Of a DNA stretch of 35,933 bases, positions 1-6,531 are shown in pieces; positions within the stretch are counted from its first letter, which is position 1; every line of letters starts with the position of its first letter. The translations under genes were made by a program, and so were the position numbers. This DNA comes from an uncultured Bacilli bacterium (GTDB lineage: Bacteria > Bacillota_I > Bacilli_A > RF39 > UBA660): the NCBI GenBank assembly GCA_947630435.1, contig CANRHO010000002.1, positions 1 to 35,933 of the forward strand. The letters are read 5' to 3'. A model generated the notes under the pieces. The model was not told the origin of the DNA. It searched no databases and saw only the letters and a list, made by a program, of their open reading frames with translations.

Positions 1-949
1 ATAAATTTTGAATAACCGTAAATAAACTTGATGTTATCCAATATAAGCCAATTGCCGTTGACAATTGAAATGAACTTATAGTTATTATTACTACCATCAT
101 GTTCATCATCATTTTTGTTGATCCTGCTGCTGGATTAGAATTATCTGTTGCTTGGGTTCCATTAAGTTTTAATGAGAAGAATGTTACAATAAAAACAATA
201 ATTGGTATTATTATATACAACCAATGACCCTTAGATAATGCAAACCATGGAGTTGTTCCTAATTGTAAACCTAAAAACTTACCCTCAAATATAGCAGGAG
301 TTCTGTTTATTGCTTCTAAAAACGCAATGAATAAAGGAAGTTGTATTATAGCTATTAAACAACCAGAAAATAATGATATATTATACTTTTTATATATTGA
401 CATCATTTCTTGAGATTTTTGCATCATAGCTTGTTGATCATCCATTTTATTTGCATACTTTTTTTCTAATCTTTGAAGCTCTGGTTGGGCTTTTTTTAAA
501 TTTTCTGATTGCATAGCACTTTTTTTAGTTACAGGATATAAAATTAATCTTATAACTAAACCTGCTAAAATTACTGCTAAACCAAAGTTATTTACGAGAT
601 AACCTAATTTCAATATTAACCATGATAATGGTTTAATAAATATGTTATCCCACAATCCCTCGTCAGCCTTAATTGTTGGTATGAATTTTGAACAGGTTGT
701 TAATTTATCTGTTTTTACACCATTTTTATTGTATATATCAACCAAATCTTCATCTTCTGGTCTACACAAAATATTTTTTGTTAAAGCTTGACCAGTTGCA
801 TTACTTCCTTTTTCATATCTAATAACTTGTTTTGTTTTTTTACCCTTATTATTAGTTTTTTCTACAATTAGTTGTTTTGTGCAACCTGAAAGTAAAAAAA
901 CTAGTAAAAAAACTATTATTATCTTACCTATTTTTTTTAGTTTTTTCAT
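1..949 (-). CDS. yidC: Membrane protein insertase YidC/SpoIIIJ (3' end outside window)
   Basis: YidC inserts membrane proteins alone or with SecYEG. About 316 codons are visible; the C-terminus runs off the left edge. The N-terminus has a signal with a lipobox (LLSGC, Cys23), so the mature protein should be a lipoprotein, as for SpoIIIJ-type YidC. An extracytoplasmic stretch of roughly 80 residues follows. Then come the conserved core (PLSWLILKLGYLVNNFGLA, then RLILYPVTKKSAM with the groove Arg) and the cytoplasmic hairpin rich in Gln/Lys (QPELQRLEKKYANK). Later segments (SLFSGCLIAIIQLPLFIAF) are hydrophobic. The start at 949 is supported by AGGAG 12 bases upstream, overlapping the rnpA stop. 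It is last in the rpmH-rnpA-yidC operon, as in most bacteria. SpoIIIJ-type proteins also support forespore development; that role is inferred here. Confidence 0.95.
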   Translation of the reverse strand, partial: MKKLKKIGKIIIVFLLVFLLSGCTKQLIVEKTNNKGKKTKQVIRYEKGSNATGQALTKNILCRPEDEDLVDIYNKNGVKTDKLTTCSKFIPTIKADEGLWDNIFIKPLSWLILKLGYLVNNFGLAVILAGLVIRLILYPVTKKSAMQSENLKKAQPELQRLEKKYANKMDDQQAMMQKSQEMMSIYKKYNISLFSGCLIAIIQLPLFIAFLEAINRTPAIFEGKFLGLQLGTTPWFALSKGHWLYIIIPIIVFIVTFFSLKLNGTQATDNSNPAAGSTKMMMNMMVVIITISSFQLSTAIGLYWITSSLFTVIQNL

Positions 950-964
950 CTAGCTTATAATCTC

Positions 965-1291
965 CTATCTATTTAATTTTTTAAAATTATCAATTAAATC
1001 CTCTTTTAATTCTAAATACTTAGCGTTGTTAGCACTTTTCTTTAATACAATTATATAATCTTTATTTGGAAAAAGCAACTTAGATTTATCAATAATATCT
1101 TTTATTCTTCTTTTAAGTTTATTTCTAAAAACGGCTTTCCCTAATTTTTTTGATACACATATACCAAAACGATAATTATCTAATTTATTATCGTGGATGT
1201 ATATATAAAAATATTTTGTAGTTATTTGGTTTTTCAATTTAAATGCTATATCAAAATCTTTTTTTTCCTTAATTATATTTATTTTCTTCAT
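965..1291 (-). CDS. rnpA: Ribonuclease P protein component
   Basis: RnpA binds RNase P RNA and aids 5' maturation of pre-tRNA. At 108 residues it has the family length. The conserved basic helix is seen as KAVFRNKLKRRIKDII (residues about 52-67); the usual RNR of this motif reads RNK here. The N-terminal FDIAFK and central FGICVSKKLGKAV segments fit the family. Start at 1291 is preceded by AAGGTGG. It lies between rpmH and yidC, 15 bases before yidC and 46 bases after rpmH; a terminator-like hairpin in the upstream gap probably keeps its level below that of rpmH. Confidence 0.95.
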   Translation of the reverse strand: MKKINIIKEKKDFDIAFKLKNQITTKYFYIYIHDNKLDNYRFGICVSKKLGKAVFRNKLKRRIKDIIDKSKLLFPNKDYIIVLKKSANNAKYLELKEDLIDNFKKLNR

Positions 1292-1315
1292 CTAAACCAC
1301 CTTTATAACAAAAAA

Positions 1316-1335
1316 CCACTTATTCAAATAAGTGG
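1316..1335 (-). terminator. Hairpin terminator or attenuator between rpmH and rnpA
   Basis: Read on the minus strand, CCACTTATT and AATAAGTGG form a perfect 9-bp inverted repeat around two bases, so the real loop is a little larger. It is followed directly by six T (1315-1310). It sits 2 bases after the rpmH stop and 19 bases before the rnpA start codon. It looks like a leaky intrinsic terminator that lets rpmH be made in excess over rnpA and yidC. Confidence 0.65.
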
Positions 1336-1337
1336 AA

Positions 1338-1466
1338 TTATGCCGATAACTTTTTACGCCCTTTTGCTCTTCTTAAATTCATAATACCAGTTCCAGCTAA
1401 TTTTCTAGCAAAAAAACCATGTTTTTTCTTTCTTTTATTATTATTTGGTTGAAAAGGTCTTTTCAT
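1338..1466 (-). CDS. rpmH: 50S ribosomal protein L34
   Basis: L34 is a small, very basic protein of the large subunit that packs into 23S rRNA. The 42-residue product begins MKRPFQPNNNKRKKKHGF and ends RRAKGRKKLSA, which is diagnostic. It is two residues shorter than the usual 44, and the centre (residues 21-30, RKLAGTGIMN) differs from the common RM-T-GGR-VL pattern. Start at 1466 follows GGAGGTG. It is the first gene of the minus-strand operon and points away from oriC, so it is co-directional with the fork on that arm. Confidence 0.95.
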   Translation of the reverse strand: MKRPFQPNNNKRKKKHGFFARKLAGTGIMNLRRAKGRKKLSA

Positions 1467-1505
1467 ATTTACACCTCCAATTTTTTCGTTTTTTAAACAT
1501 GACTT

Positions 1506-1534
1506 ATTATAAGATTTATTTTTTTAATTGTCAA
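1506..1534 (-). promoter_or_regulatory. Housekeeping promoter of rpmH-rnpA-yidC
   Basis: On the minus strand a perfect -35 TTGACA (1534-1529), a 17-base spacer and a perfect -10 TATAAT (1511-1506) lie 39 bases before the L34 start codon. It is the best sigma-A match in the window, as expected for a ribosomal protein gene. Confidence 0.9.
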
Positions 1535-1982
1535 CCTTTTTAATACACAGTTTAAATTACTCCTTTTTTAAAAAAATGTCATATCATTTTGTCTTCATAT
1601 TTATTATTTCTTATTTAATTTTACTTGTTCTAAATTATTTTAATCATATAAAAACAGATATTTTCATATTTTACTACATACCAAATAATTCATATCTTAT
1701 TTTAGCAAATATATATATTTTTTTTAATATTTAACAATAATTTTTTCAACAATTGGGTTTTAAAAAATTAATAACATACTTTTCCACAGATTTTCATTTA
1801 TTTTTCTTATATTATATAACAAATTAACTAATTATTAACACCTTGTGGAAAACTATTACATGTTAATATTTTTTATGTTAATAACTATTTTTGTGGAAAA
1901 GTTGATTATTAATTATTTTCTTATATTTTATAATATTTTTTGTGGAAAACTGTTGTGGAAAATATTTATTTAACCATATACA

Positions 1983-2011
1983 TTGTTTTTCCACAGAATT
2001 TTTGATAAAAT
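1983..2011 (+). promoter_or_regulatory. dnaA promoter with a DnaA box in its spacer
   Basis: TTGTTT (1983-1988), a 17-base spacer and TAAAAT (2006-2011) preceded by TGa, an extended -10. The DnaA box at 1987-1995 overlaps the -35 and spacer, so DnaA should repress its own gene. Transcription would begin near 2018, upstream of the chosen ATG at 2052. Confidence 0.7.
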
Positions 2012-2051
2012 ATATTTAGACAACTCTTTTATAGGGGGAAAGGAGGTTATT

Positions 2052-3404
2052 ATGAACATAGATAATCTATGGGATAATTTCCTAATGAAAATTAAACCAA
2101 AGATATCTTCTTTATCATATGATACATGGTTTAAAAACACAAAATTAGTATCACTTGATAATAACGTAGCTAAAATACTTGTAGATTCTCCATTACAAAA
2201 GAAAAGTCTACAAGAAACTTGGTATCAAACTATATCTGATGTATTTAATGAAATAACTAATACCAGTTTTGATTTTGAATTTGTATTTGAAGATGAAGTA
2301 AAAGAAAATTCAAATATTCCTATGGAAAATATAGGTGTTCCTTTAAATACTCCTGAAAAATCAAACTTAAATTCAAAATATACGTTTGATTCATTCATAG
2401 TAGGTGATAGTAATAAATTTGCTTATATGGCTGCTGTTTCGGTTGCGGAAAATCCTGGAAAAACATATAATCCTTTATTCTTATATGGAAACAGTGGGTT
2501 GGGTAAAACTCATTTAATGCATGCAATAGGTAACTTTATAATTGAAAATTCTAACAAAAAAGTACTATATGTAACAAGTGAGCAATTTATTTCTGACTTT
2601 CTTAATTTAAATAAAAAAGATGAATCAGGAACAAATTTTAGTTACATTGATAGTTTTAAGAGTAAATATAGGGGTGTAGACGTTCTAATAATTGATGATA
2701 TTCAGTTTTTAGGAGGTGCTACTCAAACTCAACAAGAATTTTTTAACACCTTCAATAATTTATATGATGATAATAAACAAATTATTATTTCATCTGATAG
2801 ATCACCTGATGATTTAAAAAAGTTGGAAGATCGTTTGAGAACAAGGTTTAATTGGGGATTGAGTGTTAATATTTATCCACCAGAATATGAGATGCGTATT
2901 GAAATATTAAAGAAGAAAATAATTGGTCAAAACATGGAAGGAGAGGTAAGTGATGACGTTATTGCTTATATAGCAAATAACTGTGATTCTGACGTAAGAC
3001 AACTTGAAGGTGCATTAACTAGAGTTATAGCATATGCAACGATGTTTAATACAAGTGATATAAATCTTAACTTAGCAATTGAAGCTTTAAAAGATTATTT
3101 ATCTAAATCTTCTTTTATAAAAAATAATATTCAAAAAATACAACAAGTAGTAGCAGAGTATTACAACATAACAGTGGAAGATTTAAAATCAAAAAAAAGA
3201 AAGGCTGATATTGCTTTTCCAAGACAAGTTGCTATATATTTATGCAGAACTTTAACGGACGAATCTTTTCCAAAAATTGGTATTCAATTTGGAGGAAGAG
3301 ATCATTCTACCGTAATGCATTCAGTAGATAAAATAAACAATGAATTAAAAACTAATCCTCAATTTAAATCAGTAATTGATACATTAAAAAATAAAATAAA
3401 ATAA
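2052..3404 (+). CDS. dnaA: Chromosomal replication initiator DnaA
   Basis: DnaA is the AAA+ ATPase that binds the boxes of oriC and opens the duplex. The 450-residue product has all four domains: domain I (residues 1-80, with SLSYDTWF), a short linker, domain III with Walker A GNSGLGKT (146-153), Walker B LIIDDIQFL (about 212-220) and sensor/arginine-finger region RLRTRFNWGL, and domain IV with the DNA-binding signature GGRDHSTVMHSVDKI near the C-terminus. A longer reading from 1983 is possible, but AGGAGG at 2041-2046 and the promoter position select ATG 2052. DnaA boxes on both sides of the gene point to autoregulation and a two-part origin. Confidence 0.98.
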   Translation: MNIDNLWDNFLMKIKPKISSLSYDTWFKNTKLVSLDNNVAKILVDSPLQKKSLQETWYQTISDVFNEITNTSFDFEFVFEDEVKENSNIPMENIGVPLNTPEKSNLNSKYTFDSFIVGDSNKFAYMAAVSVAENPGKTYNPLFLYGNSGLGKTHLMHAIGNFIIENSNKKVLYVTSEQFISDFLNLNKKDESGTNFSYIDSFKSKYRGVDVLIIDDIQFLGGATQTQQEFFNTFNNLYDDNKQIIISSDRSPDDLKKLEDRLRTRFNWGLSVNIYPPEYEMRIEILKKKIIGQNMEGEVSDDVIAYIANNCDSDVRQLEGALTRVIAYATMFNTSDINLNLAIEALKDYLSKSSFIKNNIQKIQQVVAEYYNITVEDLKSKKRKADIAFPRQVAIYLCRTLTDESFPKIGIQFGGRDHSTVMHSVDKINNELKTNPQFKSVIDTLKNKIK

Positions 3405-3407
3405 ACT

Positions 3408-3505
3408 TGTGGAATAAAGGGGTAATTTTCAACTGATAATGTGGATTAAAAATGTATAATCTTCTTTAATTATAAAGGAAAACAAAGTTTTCCACATTAT
3501 CCACA
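3408..3505. other. oriC right part: DnaA-box cluster between dnaA and dnaN
   Basis: Boxes: TGTGGAATA 3408-3416, TGTGGATTA 3440-3448, TTTTCCACA 3488-3496 and the perfect consensus TTATCCACA 3497-3505, the last two directly abutting. A/T-only sequence (about 3506-3532) follows and is the likely unwinding element. The top strand there is A-rich (ATA/AAT triplets), which does not match the DnaA-trio pattern on the expected strand, so I do not claim a trio. Confidence 0.8.
3455..3460 (+). promoter_or_regulatory. Possible -10 element of a dnaN promoter
   Basis: A perfect TATAAT lies between the two pairs of DnaA boxes, 88 bases before dnaN. No good -35 stands at 17-18 bases, so support is weak. 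Confidence 0.35.
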
Positions 3506-3548
3506 ATAATAATAAAAATAAATAATAAAAAAGGAGAAATAAAATAAC

Positions 3549-4670
3549 ATGAAATTTAGTATTAAAAAAGATGTTTTACTTAATAGTTTAAATTCAGTAA
3601 GTAAAGCATTATCAAGTAAAAATTTAATTCCTGTATTATCAGGTATAAAATTTAATTTAACAAATAACGGATTATTCCTAAGTGCAAGTGATAATGATAT
3701 TAGTATAGAATCTTTTATTGATAAAAATAAATTAGAAGAAATAGAAAAAGTAGGTAGTACTGTTATACAAGGTAAATATATTTTAGAAATAATTAGAAAG
3801 CTAGAAGGAAGAATAGTAAATATAGAATTATTAGATAACATAAAAGTACTTATTTCCTGTGGGAACTCAGAATTTAATTTAAATTGTATGGATGCATCAG
3901 AATTTCCTAACTTAAATATGGAAGAAAAAAAAGAACCTATAATAATTAAGAAAACAGAATTTAAAAACTTAATTAATAAAACTTCTTTTGCAGTATCGAC
4001 CCAAGAAACACGACCAATACTTACCGGAATAAATTTTAAAATAAATGAAAATAAATTAGAATGTATATCTACTGATTCTTATAGGTTAGCAAAAAAATAT
4101 GTTATTTTAAGTAATAAGGTAGCAGAAGATATAAATATAGTAATACCTGGTAAAAATTTGATAGAACTAACAAAAATATTAGAAGAAAAAGATGATGATA
4201 TTCAAATGCACGTATTTAATAATAAAGTATTATTTAAATTTGATAATACGTTATTTCAAACTAGAGTACTTTCTGGAACATTTCCAGATGTTAATAGGTT
4301 AATACCATCATCATTTGAATTAGAAGTAAAGGCTAATGCTGGGGAATTTTTTAATGTAATAGACAGAGCAGCATTACTTACTAGTGAAAAAGATAAAAAT
4401 ATTGTTAAGTTTGAAACAGAAAAAAAAGAATTAATAGTATCATCTAATTCTCCAGAAATAGGACGAGTAGAAGAAAAAATGGATGTTGAAAAAAATAATG
4501 ATAATAATATAAAAATTGCTTTTTCATCTAAATTTATGATGGATGCTTTAAGAACGATTGAAAGTAAAAACGTTGTTTTATGTTTTAATAATGATGTACA
4601 ACCAATTATTATTAAAGATGATAAAGATAAAACGTTATTGCAATTAATATTACCTATTAAGACATATTAA
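3549..4670 (+). CDS. dnaN: DNA polymerase III beta subunit (sliding clamp)
   Basis: DnaN forms the dimeric ring that tethers polymerase to DNA and is a hub for repair and mismatch proteins. The 373-residue product has the normal length. Conserved segments are visible in all three clamp domains: KDVLLNSLNSVSKALSSKNLIPVLSGI at the start, QETRPILTGINFKI and STDSYRLAKK in the middle, and the C-terminal PIIIKDD....LLQLILPIKTY. A purine-rich GGAG lies about 11 bases upstream of the ATG. It follows dnaA and is closed by a hairpin terminator, so dnaN is separated from the comK-like gene. Confidence 0.98.
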   Translation: MKFSIKKDVLLNSLNSVSKALSSKNLIPVLSGIKFNLTNNGLFLSASDNDISIESFIDKNKLEEIEKVGSTVIQGKYILEIIRKLEGRIVNIELLDNIKVLISCGNSEFNLNCMDASEFPNLNMEEKKEPIIIKKTEFKNLINKTSFAVSTQETRPILTGINFKINENKLECISTDSYRLAKKYVILSNKVAEDINIVIPGKNLIELTKILEEKDDDIQMHVFNNKVLFKFDNTLFQTRVLSGTFPDVNRLIPSSFELEVKANAGEFFNVIDRAALLTSEKDKNIVKFETEKKELIVSSNSPEIGRVEEKMDVEKNNDNNIKIAFSSKFMMDALRTIESKNVVLCFNNDVQPIIIKDDKDKTLLQLILPIKTY

Positions 4671-4724
4671 AATTAAATTTTTATAATTTATAATTATGTT
4701 AAATAATTAGTTATTAATATAAAT

Positions 4725-4747
4725 AAGAAGATTAAATTCTTCTTTTT
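4725..4747 (+). terminator. dnaN terminator
   Basis: AAGAAGA (4725-4731) pairs with TCTTCTT (4738-4744) around a 6-base loop and is followed by a T-rich tail (TTTATTTT). Confidence 0.65.
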
Positions 4748-4761
4748 ATTTTACTTATTTC

Positions 4762-4776
4762 AAAATGTGACATTTT
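4762..4776. promoter_or_regulatory. Palindrome upstream of the comK-like gene
   Basis: AAAATGTGACATTTT is a perfect 7+1+7 inverted repeat ending 56 bases before the comK-like start codon. ComK of Bacillus binds AT-boxes of the form A4-N5-T4; this one is A4-N7-T4. It could be an autoregulatory site or another operator; the binding protein is unknown. Confidence 0.45.
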
Positions 4777-4788
4777 TTTTAAAAATAT

Positions 4789-4797
4789 TGTGGATAA
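4789..4797 (-). promoter_or_regulatory. Consensus DnaA box upstream of the comK-like gene
   Basis: TGTGGATAA is the complement of the perfect box TTATCCACA. It overlaps GATAAT (4793-4798), the most likely -10 of this gene, so DnaA could control its transcription. GTGACA at 4767-4772 is a -35 candidate, but the spacing of 20 bases is long. Confidence 0.5.
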
Positions 4798-4832
4798 TAT
4801 ATGCAAATATTTTAAAAAGGAAGGTTTTGGAT

Positions 4833-5294
4833 ATGAATGAATATGAAATTAATAGAAAGACACTTGCTATAATTCCAATAGGGGAAAATAAAAGTAAAGT
4901 AATTGAAGTAAGGGAAGAATTCATTGTTAATTGTTCTCCAATAAAAATAGTAGATAATAGCTGTAAATTTTTTGGTAGTTCTTATGAGGGTAGGTTTTAT
5001 GGTACTAAAACTTTAACTGGTATAACCCATAAATCTCCAATCATTATAGAAGAAAGTAAAAAAATAATATTTTTTCCAACCAAATCACCTAGGTTAAATA
5101 CTTGTATTTGGTTATCATTTAATAATATTTTAAATTATATAGAAAAAGGGAAAGAATCTATAATAACATTTTCTTGTGGAAAAGAGATTAAATTAGATAT
5201 TTCTTATTCAATAATTGATAATCAAGTACTAAGATCAACTCGTTTAGAGTCTGTTTTATCAAAAAGAATAGAAAATTTTTCAAAAAGCATATAA
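4833..5294 (+). CDS. comK: ComK-family competence transcription factor, C-terminally short
   Basis: ComK activates the late competence (DNA uptake) genes in Bacillus. Diagnostic blocks: YEINRKTLAIIP at the N-terminus, CSPIKIVDNSCKFFGSSYEG (about 39-58), GITHKSPIIIEES, FFPTKSP and IIDNQVLRSTRLESVLSKRIE near the end; these line up with remembered B. subtilis ComK (RFFGSSYAGR, ISHKPPIMVD, NQVYRTAWL). The product has 153 residues against about 192 for B. subtilis, and stops before the segment that holds the MecA-binding FMLYPK motif there. ATG 4833 has AAGGAAGG 8 bases upstream; a reading from 4767 would start inside the operator region. It occupies the slot between dnaN and recF where rlbA (yaaA) usually sits. 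Family assignment is confident; a role in competence is inferred. Confidence 0.82.
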   Translation: MNEYEINRKTLAIIPIGENKSKVIEVREEFIVNCSPIKIVDNSCKFFGSSYEGRFYGTKTLTGITHKSPIIIEESKKIIFFPTKSPRLNTCIWLSFNNILNYIEKGKESIITFSCGKEIKLDISYSIIDNQVLRSTRLESVLSKRIENFSKSI

Positions 5295-5339
5295 AAATAT
5301 GTTTTTTTATTAAATAATAGCTAAATTAGCCTCATTTTG

Positions 5340-5348
5340 TGATATAAT
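5340..5348 (+). promoter_or_regulatory. Extended -10 promoter of recF-gyrB-gyrA
   Basis: TGATATAAT is a perfect extended -10 without a good -35 at 17 bases. Just upstream an 11-base palindrome, GCTAAATTAGC (5320-5330), covers the place of the -35 and could be an operator. It would drive the leader peptide, recF, gyrB and gyrA. Confidence 0.6.
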
Positions 5349-5394
5349 TAACATGTATGTAGTAGTATACCAAAAATAGGTGTAGGTGGTTTAA

Positions 5395-5445
5395 ATGGGC
5401 GTTAAAATACGAAATAATGTTTTTAAAGAGTTTGAGTTTAAATAA
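5395..5445 (+). CDS. Possible 16-codon leader peptide overlapping recF
   Basis: ATG at 5395 has a good ribosome site (AGGTGG, 5384-5389, spacing 5) and opens a 16-residue frame (MGVKIRNNVFKEFEFK) that ends 26 bases inside recF in another frame. The recF ATG itself has no ribosome site close by, and its frame offers no better start upstream. Translation of the short frame could therefore load ribosomes onto recF by coupling. The peptide resembles nothing I know; it may have no function of its own. Confidence 0.45.
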   Translation: MGVKIRNNVFKEFEFK

Positions 5446-6529
5446 TTTTAGAAATATTTCTAAAGTTTCTTTTAACTTTGATAAGAACATAAATATTTTT
5501 ATAGGAAATAATGCCCAAGGAAAAACAAACATACTTGAAAGTATATATTTTCTTGCAATAACAAAATCGCATAGGACACGCAATGAACTTAATTTAATAA
5601 AAAATGGAGAGTTATATACTAAAATATCAGGAACTTTTAAAGGTGATAATGATACTACTCATTCTTTATCTATTTTACTAAACGAAAACGGAAAGAAAGT
5701 AACTGTTGATAACATTATGCAAAGAAAAATAAGTAATTATTTATCAAGACTTAATGTTATTATGTTTTGTCCTGATGATTTAGAGATCGTAAAAGGTTCA
5801 CCAAGTATAAGAAGACGTTTTTTAAATATAGAATTAAGTCAATTTAGAAATGATTATGTTTTATTACTTAAAGAATATAATCAAATTTTAAAGCAAAGAA
5901 ATGAATATTTAAAACAAAAAAACAATGCAAAGTTTGATAGAACATATTTTAATATAATAACTAATAAACTTATTGATAAAAACATTGAGATAGTCAAAAT
6001 AAGATATGATTTTATTAATAAAATAAATAAAGAGTTACAAAAGGTCTTTGATAATATTGCGGATATGGGTGTTCTTAATATAAAATATAAAAGTTTTATA
6101 AATGAGGAATACTTAGAAAAAGAAGACTTAAAAGAATTTTTACTTAATAAGTATAATTCGATATTTATGAATGAGTTACTTCAAAAAACAACTCTTTTAG
6201 GTTGTCATAAAGATGACTTCAAATTATATTTAAATAACTTAGACGTTACTGAATTTTGCTCACAAGGACAACAAAGATTATCTATTTTAAGTTTGAAATT
6301 ATCTGAAATAGAAGTATTTATAAAAGAAAAAAAGACTAAACCTATAATTTTACTTGATGATATATTTAGTGAACTTGATGATTTTAAAAAAAATAACATA
6401 ATTAAATATTTTAAAAGAGACGATCAAATATTTATTACTACTACTGATATAAAAGATTTAAATAAAAATATAAAAGAAAAGGCTAGTATTTACATTGTAA
6501 ATAATGGTATTTTTACTAAGGAGGATTAA
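5417..6529 (+). CDS. recF: DNA replication and repair protein RecF
   Basis: RecF is an SMC-like ABC ATPase that, with RecO and RecR, loads RecA on gapped DNA. The 370 residues have Walker A GNNAQGKTN (about 30-38), a charged coiled middle part, the ABC signature CSQGQQRLSILSLKLSE and Walker B PIILLDDIFSELD. N-terminal MFLKSLSLNNFRNI is typical, which fixes the start although no Shine-Dalgarno is near it; see the leader peptide. It is two bases upstream of gyrB, and its last codons hold the gyrB ribosome site. Its partner gene recR is also in this window. Confidence 0.97.
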   Translation: MFLKSLSLNNFRNISKVSFNFDKNINIFIGNNAQGKTNILESIYFLAITKSHRTRNELNLIKNGELYTKISGTFKGDNDTTHSLSILLNENGKKVTVDNIMQRKISNYLSRLNVIMFCPDDLEIVKGSPSIRRRFLNIELSQFRNDYVLLLKEYNQILKQRNEYLKQKNNAKFDRTYFNIITNKLIDKNIEIVKIRYDFINKINKELQKVFDNIADMGVLNIKYKSFINEEYLEKEDLKEFLLNKYNSIFMNELLQKTTLLGCHKDDFKLYLNNLDVTEFCSQGQQRLSILSLKLSEIEVFIKEKKTKPIILLDDIFSELDDFKKNNIIKYFKRDDQIFITTTDIKDLNKNIKEKASIYIVNNGIFTKED

Positions 6530-6531
6530 TT

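Larger units (their letters stand above)
1467..2051. other. oriC left part: gene-free region with six DnaA boxes
   Basis: The 585 bases between rpmH and dnaA hold no credible gene. From 1535 to about 1779 I see only A/T-rich sequence. DnaA boxes follow, all the same variant TTTTCCACA: plus strand at 1780-1788 and 1987-1995; minus strand (read TGTGGAAAA) at 1844-1852, 1892-1900, 1941-1949 and 1954-1962. The divergent gene directions on either side, and dnaA next door, mark this as the upstream half of a two-part origin. The last box lies inside the dnaA promoter. Confidence 0.88.

Noticed and set aside
1528..1734. 68-codon frame on the plus strand upstream of oriC boxes
   Set aside because: Pure AT-driven composition (Phe, Ile, Tyr, Leu), no ribosome site, overlaps the rpmH promoter; no family resemblance.
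1983..2051. N-terminal extension of dnaA from ATG 1983
   Set aside because: Begins in the -35 element and a DnaA box, upstream of the predicted start of transcription; ATG 2052 has AGGAGG and the conserved N-terminus.
3506..3535. DnaA-trio element next to the last DnaA box
   Set aside because: The triplets ATA/AAT on the top strand do not match the known trio pattern in the expected orientation; only a general AT-rich unwinding region is claimed.
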